Part shown: in pieces, positions 44,996-53,382 of the stretch
Layout: each line of letters begins with the position of its first letter
Numbering within the stretch: the first letter of the stretch is position 1
Origin: Semisulcospira habei
Lineage: Eukaryota > Mollusca > Gastropoda > Semisulcospiridae
Assembly: GCA_036245525.1 (NCBI GenBank)
Contig: BTPG01000004.1
Location: 48,452,323 to 48,516,322 of the forward strand
Reading direction: 5' to 3'
DNA: 64,000 nt
The notes under the pieces: model-generated
Databases searched by the model: none
Seen by the model: only the letters and a program-made list of their open reading frames with translations
Told to the model about the DNA's origin: nothing
Translations under genes and position numbers: made by a program

Positions 44996-46330
44996 TAGGT
45001 CCGAAATAGCCATATATTTTTACAAAAGATGTTTTTTCTCAAATACTATTCACAACTTTAAATCCAAACTTGCTACAGAGATACCTGATGGGAAAACCTT
45101 TCTAGGCACACTAAAAGGTCAAGGGTCACAAGAGCTCATGAAATAGGTAAAAAAAATAGCCATATTTTGACAAAAGATGTTTTTTCTCAAATACTATTCA
45201 CAACTTCAAACCCACATTTGGTACAGAGATACCTGATGGTAAGACCTATTTAGGCATACTAATTTGGATGACCCTTTGAAAAGGTCAAGGGTCACAAGAG
45301 GCTGGCAAATGTGGGTAAAATGCTGATTTTTTATAAAATTGTAGGTATTGCCAACATTTTTGCAAATTTTTCAGCCAGATTTGGTACAAAGATACCTGAT
45401 GATAAGACCTCCCTATGCATACTAATTTAGTCGACTCATCACAAAGATCAAGGGTCATGGGGGGGGGGGGGGGTGGTGGGGGGTTGACAGATGTGTGAAA
45501 AATGCTTACATTTTCAGAAAACATGGATTTTGCTGCTGCAGAAGCCAGCTCTTGTCACAAAGGTCACACATATGTAAATTGGTCATACACATGAGCCATA
45601 ATGGCTTTGTCTTTCTTGTTATCAAAGTTTTGGCCAACTTTTCAATCAGATTTGGCACAAGAGTAGCTGATGATAAGACCTTTCTATGCATACTAATTGA
45701 CTGTTCCCCACGCAAAGGTCAAGGGTTATGGGGATCCAGAAAGTGGTCAACCGCCATGAGATGGCTTTAGTCGCCTGCTCAGCGTTAAACCCCAATAACT
45801 AACAAACCAGAAAGTGGTCAAAAATAGCCATATTTTGACAAAAACTTTTTTTCTCAAATACTATTCTCTACTTCAAACCCAAACTTGGTATTGAGATATC
45901 TGATGATAATGCCTTTCTATGCATACAAATTTGGATGACCCATTGGAAAGGTCAAGGGTCACAGGAGTTCAGCAAGTGTGTGAAAAATGCCAGTGTTTGA
46001 TAGAATTGTAGTTTTCATGTGTAAGTTTTTGCAAACATTTTAATACAATTTGGCAGAAAGATAGCTGAAGATAATACCTTGCTATGTATACTACTTTAGT
46101 CAACCCCTCACAAAGGTCAAGGGTCATGGAGGGTCGACAAATTTGTGAAGAATGCATACATGTTGAGAAAACTTGGATTTCACTGGTACAGAGCCAACCC
46201 TTTGCTTATGTTTAGACACTTGAACACTTGCTCATTTCAGTGACATGTTGGAAAGGCCAAGGTCATAAAGGTCACACGTGGATTGGTCTTACACATGAGC
46301 CATAAGGGCTTTGCCTTTCTTGTTATGTTG
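44996..46330 (+). repeat. Dispersed repeat S, copy 2, right part
   Basis: Resumes repeat S exactly where the Tc1 element ends. It has about six ~190-bp periods and closes with GAGCCATAAGGGCTTTGCCT near 46320, the usual right end. A G-rich run occurs at 45459-45482. Confidence 0.85.
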
Positions 46331-46586
46331 ATGGAGGAGAGTCATACACTCATACTCACAGCTGCTTGTTGTAAGATGTATAAATTACCAGTGTCAAACG
46401 TCTCATGCACCTGTTAATTAACCCCTTGTGCATGCAGCCTTTGTTACTGTTTACCCCTGGTGCATCAGCATCATCAAAATGCATTTAACTTGTGATTGTG
46501 AATGGTTTTGTTATGTGTGTTTTAGTTGTATGTGTGTGCGTAGATTAAAATTTTTTTAAGGTAGTGAGATTCAGCAAATATACATT
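46331..46586. other. End of BABAM2 intron 4
   Basis: Intronic sequence, no gene seen. Confidence 0.4.
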
Positions 46587-46680
46587 TTTTTGCAACGAGC
46601 TTAGAGCGCACTGCTCCTGGGGATTCAGCGCGATATAAATGCTCTTTATTATTATTATTATTATTATTATTACCCTAGCT
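46587..46680 (+). mobile_element. Retroposon 3' end with (ATT)n tail
   Basis: GCTTAGAGCGCACTGCTCCT then CGCGATATAAATGCTCTTTA and about nine ATT units. This 3' end style (AGCGC, GCGATATAAATGC, ATT tail) is common to many invertebrate SINEs and their partner LINEs. A similar but diverged end is at 59174-59283. Confidence 0.6.
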
Positions 46681-46724
46681 GTGGCATGCACATGGGGGTT
46701 AAACTGTACACTCTTTGATTTCAG

Positions 46725-46799
46725 AGTCGTCCAGGCCCAGTATACATTGTATTGAAGCTTCATGTGGATTTTTCAGGAATACCAGCTTATCTTGTGCAG
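46725..46799 (+). CDS. BABAM2: BABAM2, coding exon 5
   Basis: Codes residues 167-191 (SRPGPVYIVLKLHVDFSGIP then AYLVQ), matching human [21 protein letters not shown]. 75 nt, phase 0 both sides, acceptor GATTTCAG at 46724 and donor GTAAGA at 46800. DIRS C begins only 19 nt after the exon, so the 5' splice site is nearly flush with a retrotransposon. Confidence 0.94.
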
Positions 46800-47090
46800 G
46801 TAAGATCAAAATACTGTTGTTTCCTCGAAAAACATTACCGATGGCATTACTATATGGAAGGAGCACTTAACCTATCAGTTTTAGCCCAGGGATCATTGTG
46901 TACAGCAACGCCACCAGGGAACCACCCGAGTGAGCTGTACCAACATCCCTGAGTAGCTTCCCTTTCCTCATACCGGTACATGCGCAGCGTCACCAGTTTC
47001 GCGCTTAGCTTCCTGCAAGCAGGTTCTATCAGCCTACGGCTCCCTTCTCCTACGTTTTTGGATCCTATTAAACTTGACCCTTGTGTCAAG

Positions 47091-47264
47091 GTAAGCTCGG
47101 GTACTGCCCCAGCCAGGAGTCCAGGAATTTTACGGACCGGCTGTGGCATTGCTCTGTGGATAATTGTTTCACCCGTACTTCGAAACTTTTACGGCACGTT
47201 TCGTATCCGACCACGTGGCCTGTTGTGTTCCTTTTACGCCGTACCTCTCTTCTGTTTGTTGCAG
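47091..47264 (+). other. Candidate 5'-leader intron of DIRS C
   Basis: The clearest case: donor CAAG/GTAAGCTCGG at 47091 and acceptor CTGTTTGTTGCAG ending at 47264, followed one base later by the gag ATG. Confidence 0.55.
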
Positions 47265-47265
47265 A

Positions 47266-48050
47266 ATGCCAGTTCTGACGTGCCGGCGGTGTGGAGATTT
47301 TCAGTGGCCACTGACTTTCACTCCGTCTGCCTACCGTGTTCCGGATGCTCTTCTTCTCGGATGTGCAACGTGTGTGCCCCGTGGCGGTTGCTCCAATGGT
47401 CGCAGTTATGGGGGTTTTGAGGTCCGTCGTCCGGTTCTGCGCATGCTGTTGCCCCGCTGGGTCCCTCCCTGGGTACTCCGAGCGGTTTGAGCCCCTGATC
47501 TGTCTGACCGACATTACCAGGAAGACTTGCTTCCTCCTTGCTCTCGCCACAGTGGCGCGAGTTAGTGAATTACATGCCCTCTCCATAGAGCCCGCCTGCC
47601 TACAGTTCTGGACGGATGGCACAGTGCAGCTCCTCACGAACCCGGCTTCTCGCCAAAAACAGGCTCCCTTCGGCCAGGGCACAGGTGATCACCATCCGGC
47701 TGCTGCACGTCGTTTCCAGTCCCAGGAGGCCCGCTGACAGGACCCTGTCCAGACCTTAAAGATATACATCCGAAGGACGACGCCTTCCGGAGAGATTGCT
47801 CCCGCCCTTTTCTGCCCTTGTTTCGTGGCAGGACGGACATTACTGCGCAGACTATCTCTTCAGGTTGCGGTGGGTCATACGCTCCGCGTAAGAGGACCTG
47901 TCTCCCGCAAAGGGCCAAGCGGATGCGAATTCGGGCACATGAAGTCAAAGCTGTTTCGACCAGCCTCGCCTTTGACCGCAACTGCGCGGTATGGGACATT
48001 GTCGCCGCAGTTGCATGGAGAGCTTAATCTTCCTTTGTCCTTTTATCTGC
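47266..48050 (+). pseudogene. Gag start fused to recombinase end, DIRS C
   Basis: ATG at 47266 begins MPVLTCRRCGDFQWPLTF, the zinc-ribbon start of DIRS gag. Within about 190 bp (near 47465) the sequence switches to the catalytic part of the tyrosine recombinase: TRKTCFLLALATVARVSELH (first arginine box), and later IRAHEVKAVSTSLAFDRN (HxxR-like region) and VWDIVAAVAWRA near 48020. Internal stops make any product unlikely. The architecture shows a deletion joining gag to recombinase. Confidence 0.8.
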
Positions 48051-48263
48051 GCGACCTCTTAAGCTAGCGGGACAACCCGGCCCTGGTGGCCGATGTCTCA
48101 GCGGCTCAACACTCCCTGCCACCACGCCAGGCGCCTTACGTAAAGCTTAGCTGAAATTGTGAGGTGTTGATTCCAGCCTTTTTCACTAATGCATCCGCAG
48201 TGGCAGGGTTTTTTTGGCGCCGCCCTCCTCCTTTTCATTATTCTTCCATATAGTAATGCCATC

Positions 48264-48330
48264 GGTAATGTTTTTCGAGGAAACAAATGTATTTTTCTCT
48301 AAAATGTATTTTTTCGAGAAAATATTTATC
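48264..48330. repeat. Internal complementary region of DIRS C
   Basis: GGTAATGTTTTTCGAGGAAA complements the left extreme, and TTTTTCTCTAAAATGTATTT complements the right extreme. Confidence 0.85.
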
Positions 48331-48590
48331 GATGGCATTACTCGGAGGGCCCTCCCACCTGCCCCGCTCGCCGCCAGTAAGCTAAGAGTGAAACTGGTGA
48401 CGCTGTGCATGTACCGGTATGAGGAAAGGGAAGCTACTCAGGGATGTTGGTACAGCTGACTTGGGTGGTCCCCCGGTGGCGTTGCTATACACAACGATCC
48501 CTGGGCTGAAATTGATAGGCTAAGTGCTCCTTCCATATAGTAATGCCATCGTTAAGTATTTTCTCGAAAAAATACATTTTAGAGAAAAAC

Positions 48591-48754
48591 CTAACAACCA
48601 TGTACCAGTTGCAGGAGACGGATTGACCTTGATCATTCAAGGGTAGAGCCAGATTAGCTTGGCGTCTGAAGGCGCCAAGCTTATCTGGCACTACCCTTGA
48701 ATTATCATGGTCAATCAGTCTCCTGCTGTAGGGTGTTGGGGCTAAAAGGGTTAA
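48591..48754. mobile_element. M1 MITE copy b, left end lost at DIRS C
   Basis: Hairpin with AGCTTGGCG/GGCGCCAAGCT core and arms containing AGTGCCAGAT-type and GATTGACC blocks. The right end GGGGCTAAAAGGGTTAA closes at 48754. The left outer arm is missing where it meets the DIRS C right terminus. Confidence 0.8.
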
Positions 48755-48846
48755 ATAGATTTCATGCATTTACACTTTACCGGCGTTTGTTGTGTGTGTG
48801 TCAAAATCAGTGATAACTGATCAATACTACATAGGCAGCCCTTCCA

Positions 48847-48915
48847 CTTTCGGTAGTGCTTTTGGTCGATTCCTACAGGAATCACCAGGACCAAAAGCAC
48901 TACCAAACAGCCAAA
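48847..48915. mobile_element. M2 hairpin MITE, copy 2
   Basis: CGGTAGTGCTTTTGGTC and its complement around GATTCCTACAGGAATC. Confidence 0.75.
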
Positions 48916-49198
48916 AGACTATTGTGGAAACATGCTATGTAAATAGGGCAATTGGTAAATTGTGTTGATGCAGTAAAGTTTGCTTATAACAAGGCCAGAT
49001 TTAACGCACGCCAGATATTGGAAATCTTTTTGCAAGGCACTGGCTACACTTACTCCATGTAAATTACTTCACCTCTCACAAAATTTGGATATACAAACTA
49101 ACAAGTCGGCTCTTCTGATGTTTTGTTATATATATCTGAAGTGCATTGTATATCCTTTTATTTTTGTCCGTAAACTCATTTATATTTCTAATCAACCG

Positions 49199-49402
49199 AT
49201 ATAACCCCACGGCCGCATTTTCCAATTTTTGGTGGCGCCACTGAACGACCATGTGCCAGGTGGAGGAGATTGATTGACCATGATAATTCAAGGCTAGTGC
49301 CAGATTCGCTTGGCGCCTGATGGCGCCAAGCGAATCTGGCACTAGCCTTGAATTATCATGGTCAATCCTTCTGCTCTAGGGTGTGGGGATGAAAAGGGTT
49401 AA
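49199..49402. mobile_element. M1 MITE copy c, ending 22 nt before exon 6
   Basis: Long hairpin centred on CGCTTGGCGCC/GGCGCCAAGCG. The left outer part ACCCCACGGCCGCATTTTCC is the asymmetric arm also seen in copies d and e. The right end ...GGGGATGAAAAGGGTTAA closes at 49402. Only TGCTAGATTTTGTAATGTGC plus AG separates it from exon 6. Confidence 0.85.
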
Positions 49403-49424
49403 TGCTAGATTTTGTAATGTGCAG

Positions 49425-49525
49425 GGCAACCCTGGAGATGACCAGGCTGTCCTGACCTTCATGTACCAGTCACCGGAGAGCACAAGAGTCACACCTGAGA
49501 TGCATCTGTCCCCCAGAGTTGAAAA
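49425..49525 (+). CDS. BABAM2: BABAM2, coding exon 6
   Basis: Codes residues 192-224 and two bases: GNPGDDQAVLTFMYQSPEST, then RVTPEMHLSPRVE. It matches human [20 protein letters not shown] and VYPKLYLSPRIEHALGG. Acceptor TGTGCAG ends 49424. Donor GTCAGT begins 49526, leaving AA to be completed by T of exon 7 (Asn). The exon is bracketed by two copies of the same MITE, ending 22 nt upstream and starting 30 nt downstream. Confidence 0.95.
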
Positions 49526-49555
49526 GTCAGTGCCTCTGCATAATGCACCCTGTTT

Positions 49556-49761
49556 TTAACCCATTTAGCCCCAACGTATACAGCAGGAGATGGATCGACC
49601 AAGATAATTCACAGGTAGTGCCGGATTAGCTTGGTGCCTGACGGCACCAAGCTAATCTGGCACTACCCTTGAATTATCATGGTCGATCCATCTCCTGCAA
49701 CCGGTCGTGAGGTGACACCTCCAAAATGTGGGACATGCGGCCTTGGGGTTACATGAGTTAA
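49556..49761. mobile_element. M1 MITE copy d, complete, 30 nt after exon 6
   Basis: Bounded by TTAA at 49556-49559 and 49758-49761. Left end TTAACCCATTTAGCCCC, right end GGGGTTACATGAGTTAA, central AGCTTGGTGCC hairpin. Complete copy of about 206 bp. Confidence 0.9.
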
Positions 49762-50022
49762 AATAAAACTTTTGCTTTTGGTTGCATGGACTAATTTCGA
49801 CACTGCCCCTGATCGCTTTGGCAACGATCAGTAATAGTACATGTGGCACAGTGTTTGTGCAGCTATAATTTAACTGTTCATTAAGTACTGTCCACAAGTG
49901 TTCCTTGCAGCGGCATGTTTGTCCAGGTTTTTAATCCACTGTTTGCATCAAACACGTGTCTATTTTGACCTACTCTTGATTTCAGACTGCCTGTTGAAAG
50001 TCTGCTTCTGTTTACTCTGCAG

Positions 50023-50122
50023 TGCATTAGGAGGGGCAAGCTGTCTCCGGATTCCGACCTATTCCTCCAACACTTTGCTAGGAGACTACGTTAGCAGTGT
50101 ACTTCAGATGCTTCAGAGCAAG
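50023..50122 (+). CDS. BABAM2: BABAM2, coding exon 7
   Basis: Starts with T completing Asn, then ALGGASCLRIPTYSSN, LLGDYVSSVLQMLQSK (residues 225-258). It matches human [20 protein letters not shown] and DYVPQVCHLLTNK. Acceptor TTTACTCTGCAG at 50022; donor GTAGCC at 50123, phase 0. The region begins the C-terminal UEV-like part that docks the partner subunits in the human complexes. Confidence 0.95.
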
Positions 50123-50180
50123 GTAGCCATGTTACACTCATTTCTTTTTACTGGCCATATTAATTCTTTGACAGTAAATC

Positions 50181-50262
50181 CTTTGGGTGTCGGTAGCAGT
50201 TTTTGTCATGATGATTCCTGCAGGAATCATCGTGATAAAAACCGCTACTGAGAGCCAAAGGG
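50181..50262. mobile_element. M2 hairpin MITE, copy 3
   Basis: Arms around CGGTAGCAGTTTTTGTC and the 16-bp perfect palindrome GATTCCTGCAGGAATC. Confidence 0.75.
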
Positions 50263-50269
50263 TATCACC

Positions 50270-50337
50270 CATTATAGTTCAAGAGTGGTGCCAGAATAGC
50301 GCCACGCTATTGTAGCTTCCACCCTGGTCAATCAGTA
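50270..50337. mobile_element. M1 MITE fragment g
   Basis: Decayed core: TAGTTCAAGAGTGGTGCCAG, AATAGC, then GGTCAATCAG. Outer ends are lost. Confidence 0.55.
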
Positions 50338-50525
50338 TGCTAAACTGAGACGTACAGCGTATAGTCTTTAGTGGACAATACCCAAATTTGGGAATTTTGA
50401 TTTATGGACTTGGTACGTATAATTATAGCAAAATAACACTTCGGTACCTACAGTAAACAAAGCTTTAGTTCATATCAGCTGCACCCATCACTTACGTGGC
50501 TTACTTACTGATGAATATATGCACT

Positions 50526-50642
<117 letters not shown>

Positions 50643-50858
50643 CCGTGATAGTGTTGTTCGAAACAACAAGCACAATCAGCACAACAAGCACAATCAGTAC
50701 TGGAGACGGCAAAGTCATGAAATATTTTAAATTACGTCATAAGTCTATTATGTATAAATGTATATTCCTTTGACGTCAGTCATGTCTGGCATGATCCAGG
50801 TCGGAAGATGTCTTCTTGGTTTCTTTTATGAAAACAGTGGAGGAATGAAAACAAATAC

Positions 50859-51012
50859 GTTATTGGTCAGAGGGGTTCGCTGCACGGACCCTTGTAGGCC
50901 TGAGGGAGGTCAAAGGAATCATTGTACCCCTCAGGCCTTCGGGGTACAATGATTCCTTTGACCTCCCTCAGGCCTACAAAGGTCCGTGTAGCGAACCCCT
51001 CCGACCAATAAC
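50859..51012. mobile_element. 154-bp palindromic element
   Basis: A near-perfect hairpin: ends GTTATTGGTC and complement, then GAGGGGTTCGCTGCACGGAC, down to the centre GGGGTACAATGATTCC. Sequences around it (TACTGATGAATATAT before, ATTCTGGACATAGTAAAGAA after) occur again at 51290-51360 without the hairpin or the AT array, which supports insertion into a local duplication. Confidence 0.75.
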
Positions 51013-51066
51013 TTATAATGTATGGTTATGCCTGTTCATATATTCTGGACATAGTAAAGAAAGTCT

Positions 51067-51280
51067 TTAAACCATTTAGCCCCTACACCAGTAGTTGGAT
51101 CGACCGTAATAATTCAAGGATAGTATCAGATTAGCTTGGCGCCTTATGGCCTTATGGCGCCAAGCTAATCTGACACAACCTTTGAATTATCATGATCAGT
51201 TCATCTCCTGCAACTGCCGCATAGTCATTAGTTGACATCTCAAAATTTGGAAAATGTGGCCGTGGGGTTAAATGGGTTAA
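51067..51280. mobile_element. M1 MITE copy e, complete
   Basis: TTAA at 51067-51070 and 51277-51280. Left end TTAAACCATTTAGCCCC, right end GGGGTTAAATGGGTTAA. The central hairpin AGCTTGGCGCC has a short duplicated loop (CTTATGGC twice). Confidence 0.9.
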
Positions 51281-51468
51281 GTGGCTTACGTACTGATGAA
51301 TATATACACATGTATGGCTATGCCTGTTTATGTATTCTGGACACAGTAAAGAAAATCTTCAAGTTTGCTTACCCATATCATACTGAGGCGAAAAGCTTCA
51401 AATTTGTACACTGTCACATGCAAGATACATTATAGTACTTACAGATATGGATATAGACCAGTGGCTTT

Positions 51469-51584
51469 AGTTCAAGGGTGGTGCCAGAATAGCTTGGCGC
51501 CTAGAGGCACCAAGCTATTCTGGCACTACCCTTGAACTATTTTAGTCAAACGTATTTCACACACAGGTGTATGCCAAGGGTTAA
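51469..51584. mobile_element. M1 MITE copy f, ending 23 nt before exon 8
   Basis: Short form: TAGTTCAAGGGTGGTGCCAG, hairpin AGCTTGGCGCC, and right end GGGTTAA at 51581-51584. The left outer arm is missing. Only 23 nt lie between it and exon 8, so it supplies sequence next to the branch-point zone. Confidence 0.75.
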
Positions 51585-51607
51585 ATTCACTCATCGTTAC
51601 GTTGCAG

Positions 51608-51678
51608 GTGAAACAGGTGGTTTCTGGGTTTGAGAAGAGGAAAGAATATGTGGCAGCATTTCTCAGTCATTTTGGCCA
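51608..51678 (+). CDS. BABAM2: BABAM2, coding exon 8
   Basis: Codes residues 259-281 and two bases: VKQVVSGFEKRKEYVAAFL, SHFG. It matches human [20 protein letters not shown]. Acceptor GTTGCAG at 51607, donor GTAAGT at 51679, exit phase 2. Human BRE continues about 100 further residues, so the remaining exons lie to the right of the window. Confidence 0.96.
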
Positions 51679-52044
51679 GTAAGTGTGCATTGACTTTGCC
51701 CTTTATTTTCCAATGACAACTCAGAGAGCCAAAGGTTATTGAGCCAGCATTAGTTGCAATTGACCTATGCACAAGCCAGCTGCAGCCAACAGAACTAATG
51801 CTTACTCTGGAATACTTACGGCTAGATCCTATGAAGGACAACCACTTGAGGACAGACATGATTCTGTCTAGACTCTGCCTTTCACTTCCAAACTCAAACT
51901 ATGTATATTTTCATCACTGTTGTCTAGTGACATATTGGCACCCCCCCCCCTCCCCCCCCCGCCCCCCAAAAAAAAAAAAAAAAACAACAAAAAAACAACA
52001 AAAAAAAAACAACAAACAAACATTCTATTGTACTCTGTAGGATA
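51679..52044. other. Start of BABAM2 intron 8 with C/A tracts
   Basis: Intronic DNA with a C-rich tract (about 51942-51966) followed by A-rich sequence to about 52020. No gene. Confidence 0.5.
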
Positions 52045-52309
52045 CGAGATCAATTTTGGGCTCATGTGTGAAGCAAAAGTGAGTGTGTTCTGGGCCAGTG
52101 GTCGTCCGTCCATCGTCTGTCGTCTGTCCGCCGTCGTGGGTGGTAAACTTTAACGTTGGCATTTTCTCGGAGACTATTCAAGCTACAGTCTTCAAACTTG
52201 GCCCAAGGATACTTTGTGGCAAGACCTTTTTAAATATACCAATCTCAGTGACCTCACAAAGGTCAAGGTCAGAGGGGATCAGGAAATATATAAAAAATAT
52301 AGCTATTTT
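52045..52309 (+). repeat. Dispersed repeat S, copy 3, left part
   Basis: Typical S start (GGGCTCATGTGTGAAGCAAA, GGGCCAGTGGTCGTCCGTCC, GTAAACTTTAACGTTGGCAT). It is cut at 52309 by LINE family T and resumes at 58542. Confidence 0.85.
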
Positions 52310-52369
52310 GGGCCTCACGCTGGGACCATATGGCATTGAGGCGTGTCCCCTGGGTGGTGTATAGGGGTC

Positions 52370-52379
52370 TCTCGCGAGA
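52370..52379. promoter_or_regulatory. TCTCGCGAGA palindrome in LINE 5' UTR
   Basis: The perfect 10-bp palindrome TCTCGCGAGA lies about 60 bp inside the LINE start. In vertebrates this motif drives TATA-less CpG promoters and is bound by BANP. Here it may form part of the LINE internal promoter. The sequence is certain, the role inferred. Confidence 0.5.
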
Positions 52380-52659
52380 GGGGTGCACCGAATGAAATAA
52401 GGTGCCGTGAACCAACATGGTCTAAGGGAAGGAGACCCCGACAAAACCCCTGGTCCTCCTAGTAAGGGGGTTGGGCATGGGGGTAGCTTCCCCACCCTGC
52501 AAATAAGGAAATAGCTACAGAAACGCCGACGAATAGACAAACAGCAATTCCTTTCCTGGAGGAGGAAGGTTCTTCTACCAGAAGATTTATGATGTCGTGT
52601 GGTGAAAGCCGGAAGTCTTCAGAAGCCACAGGACCGAGCCGCCTCTCTCTATCCAGGGA

Positions 52660-53382
52660 CACAATCATGGGCACATGGAATGTCAAGACCATGTACCAGA
52701 GCGGTAAGGCCGCCCAGATAGCTGTGGAAATGCAAAAGTACAACCTTTCCCTGCTAGGTATCAGTGAAGCCAGATGGATGCAGTCTGGCCAGAAAGGCTG
52801 TAAAGTGGGGAGATGATTCTGTATTCAGGTCATGAAGAGGAGAATGCCCCCCATACAGAAGGTGTAGCATTCATGCTGTCACCAGTGGCACAGAGAGCTC
52901 TGATGGGCCAAGAATTATCACAGCAGCCTTTAGAACCAGGAAAAAGATTAAACTCAACATCATCCAGTGTTATGCGCCCACAAATGACAGTGAATTGGAA
53001 GAGAAACAAGAATTCTACGGCTGACTCCAGAGCGCTGTGGACAAATGTACGGAGCGAGACATCACCATCATCATGGGCGATTTTAATGCCAAAATAGGGG
53101 GGAACAACACCGGATATGAAGAGGTGATGGGGAGACAGGGATTAGGGGAGATGAGCGAGAACGGGGAGAGGTTTGTAGACTTTTGTGCTCTAAACAGACT
53201 TGTCATTGGAGGCAGCATCTTCCCACACAGAAGAATACACAAAGCAACTTGGGTCTCACCTGACCATACTACAGAGAACCAAATAGACCATATCTGCATT
53301 AGCAAGAAATTTAGAAGATCCCTTCTAGATGTTCGAGTGAAGAGGGGAGCAGATGTCGCCTCAGACCCACCATCTGCTTACC
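52660..53382 (+). pseudogene. Endonuclease of LINE family T copy 2
   Basis: Apurinic-type endonuclease: IMGTWNVKTMYQSGKAAQIA, LLGISEARWMQSGQK (metal-binding Glu), then after a frameshift YAPTNDSELEEKQEFY, and DITIIMGDFNAKIGGN, GERFVDFCALNRLVIGGSIF, HKATWVSPDHTTENQIDHIC. The SDHHL-type box is spoiled by one extra C near 53366 (SDPPSAY). The frame is cut at 53382 by the TTAA element and continues at 54803 as RIKLKLK-type text. Confidence 0.85.

Larger units (their letters stand above)
46819..48590 (+). mobile_element. DIRS retrotransposon C, internally deleted
   Basis: A 1.77-kb non-autonomous DIRS copy in BABAM2 intron 5. The left terminus GTTTCCTCGAAAAACATTACC begins at 46819. Its first ~190 bp recur inverted at about 48350-48555, and the right end AGAGAAAAA is at 48590. 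Internal complementary region at 48264-48330. Only the start of gag and the end of the recombinase remain. Reverse transcriptase and RNase H are absent. Confidence 0.9.
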
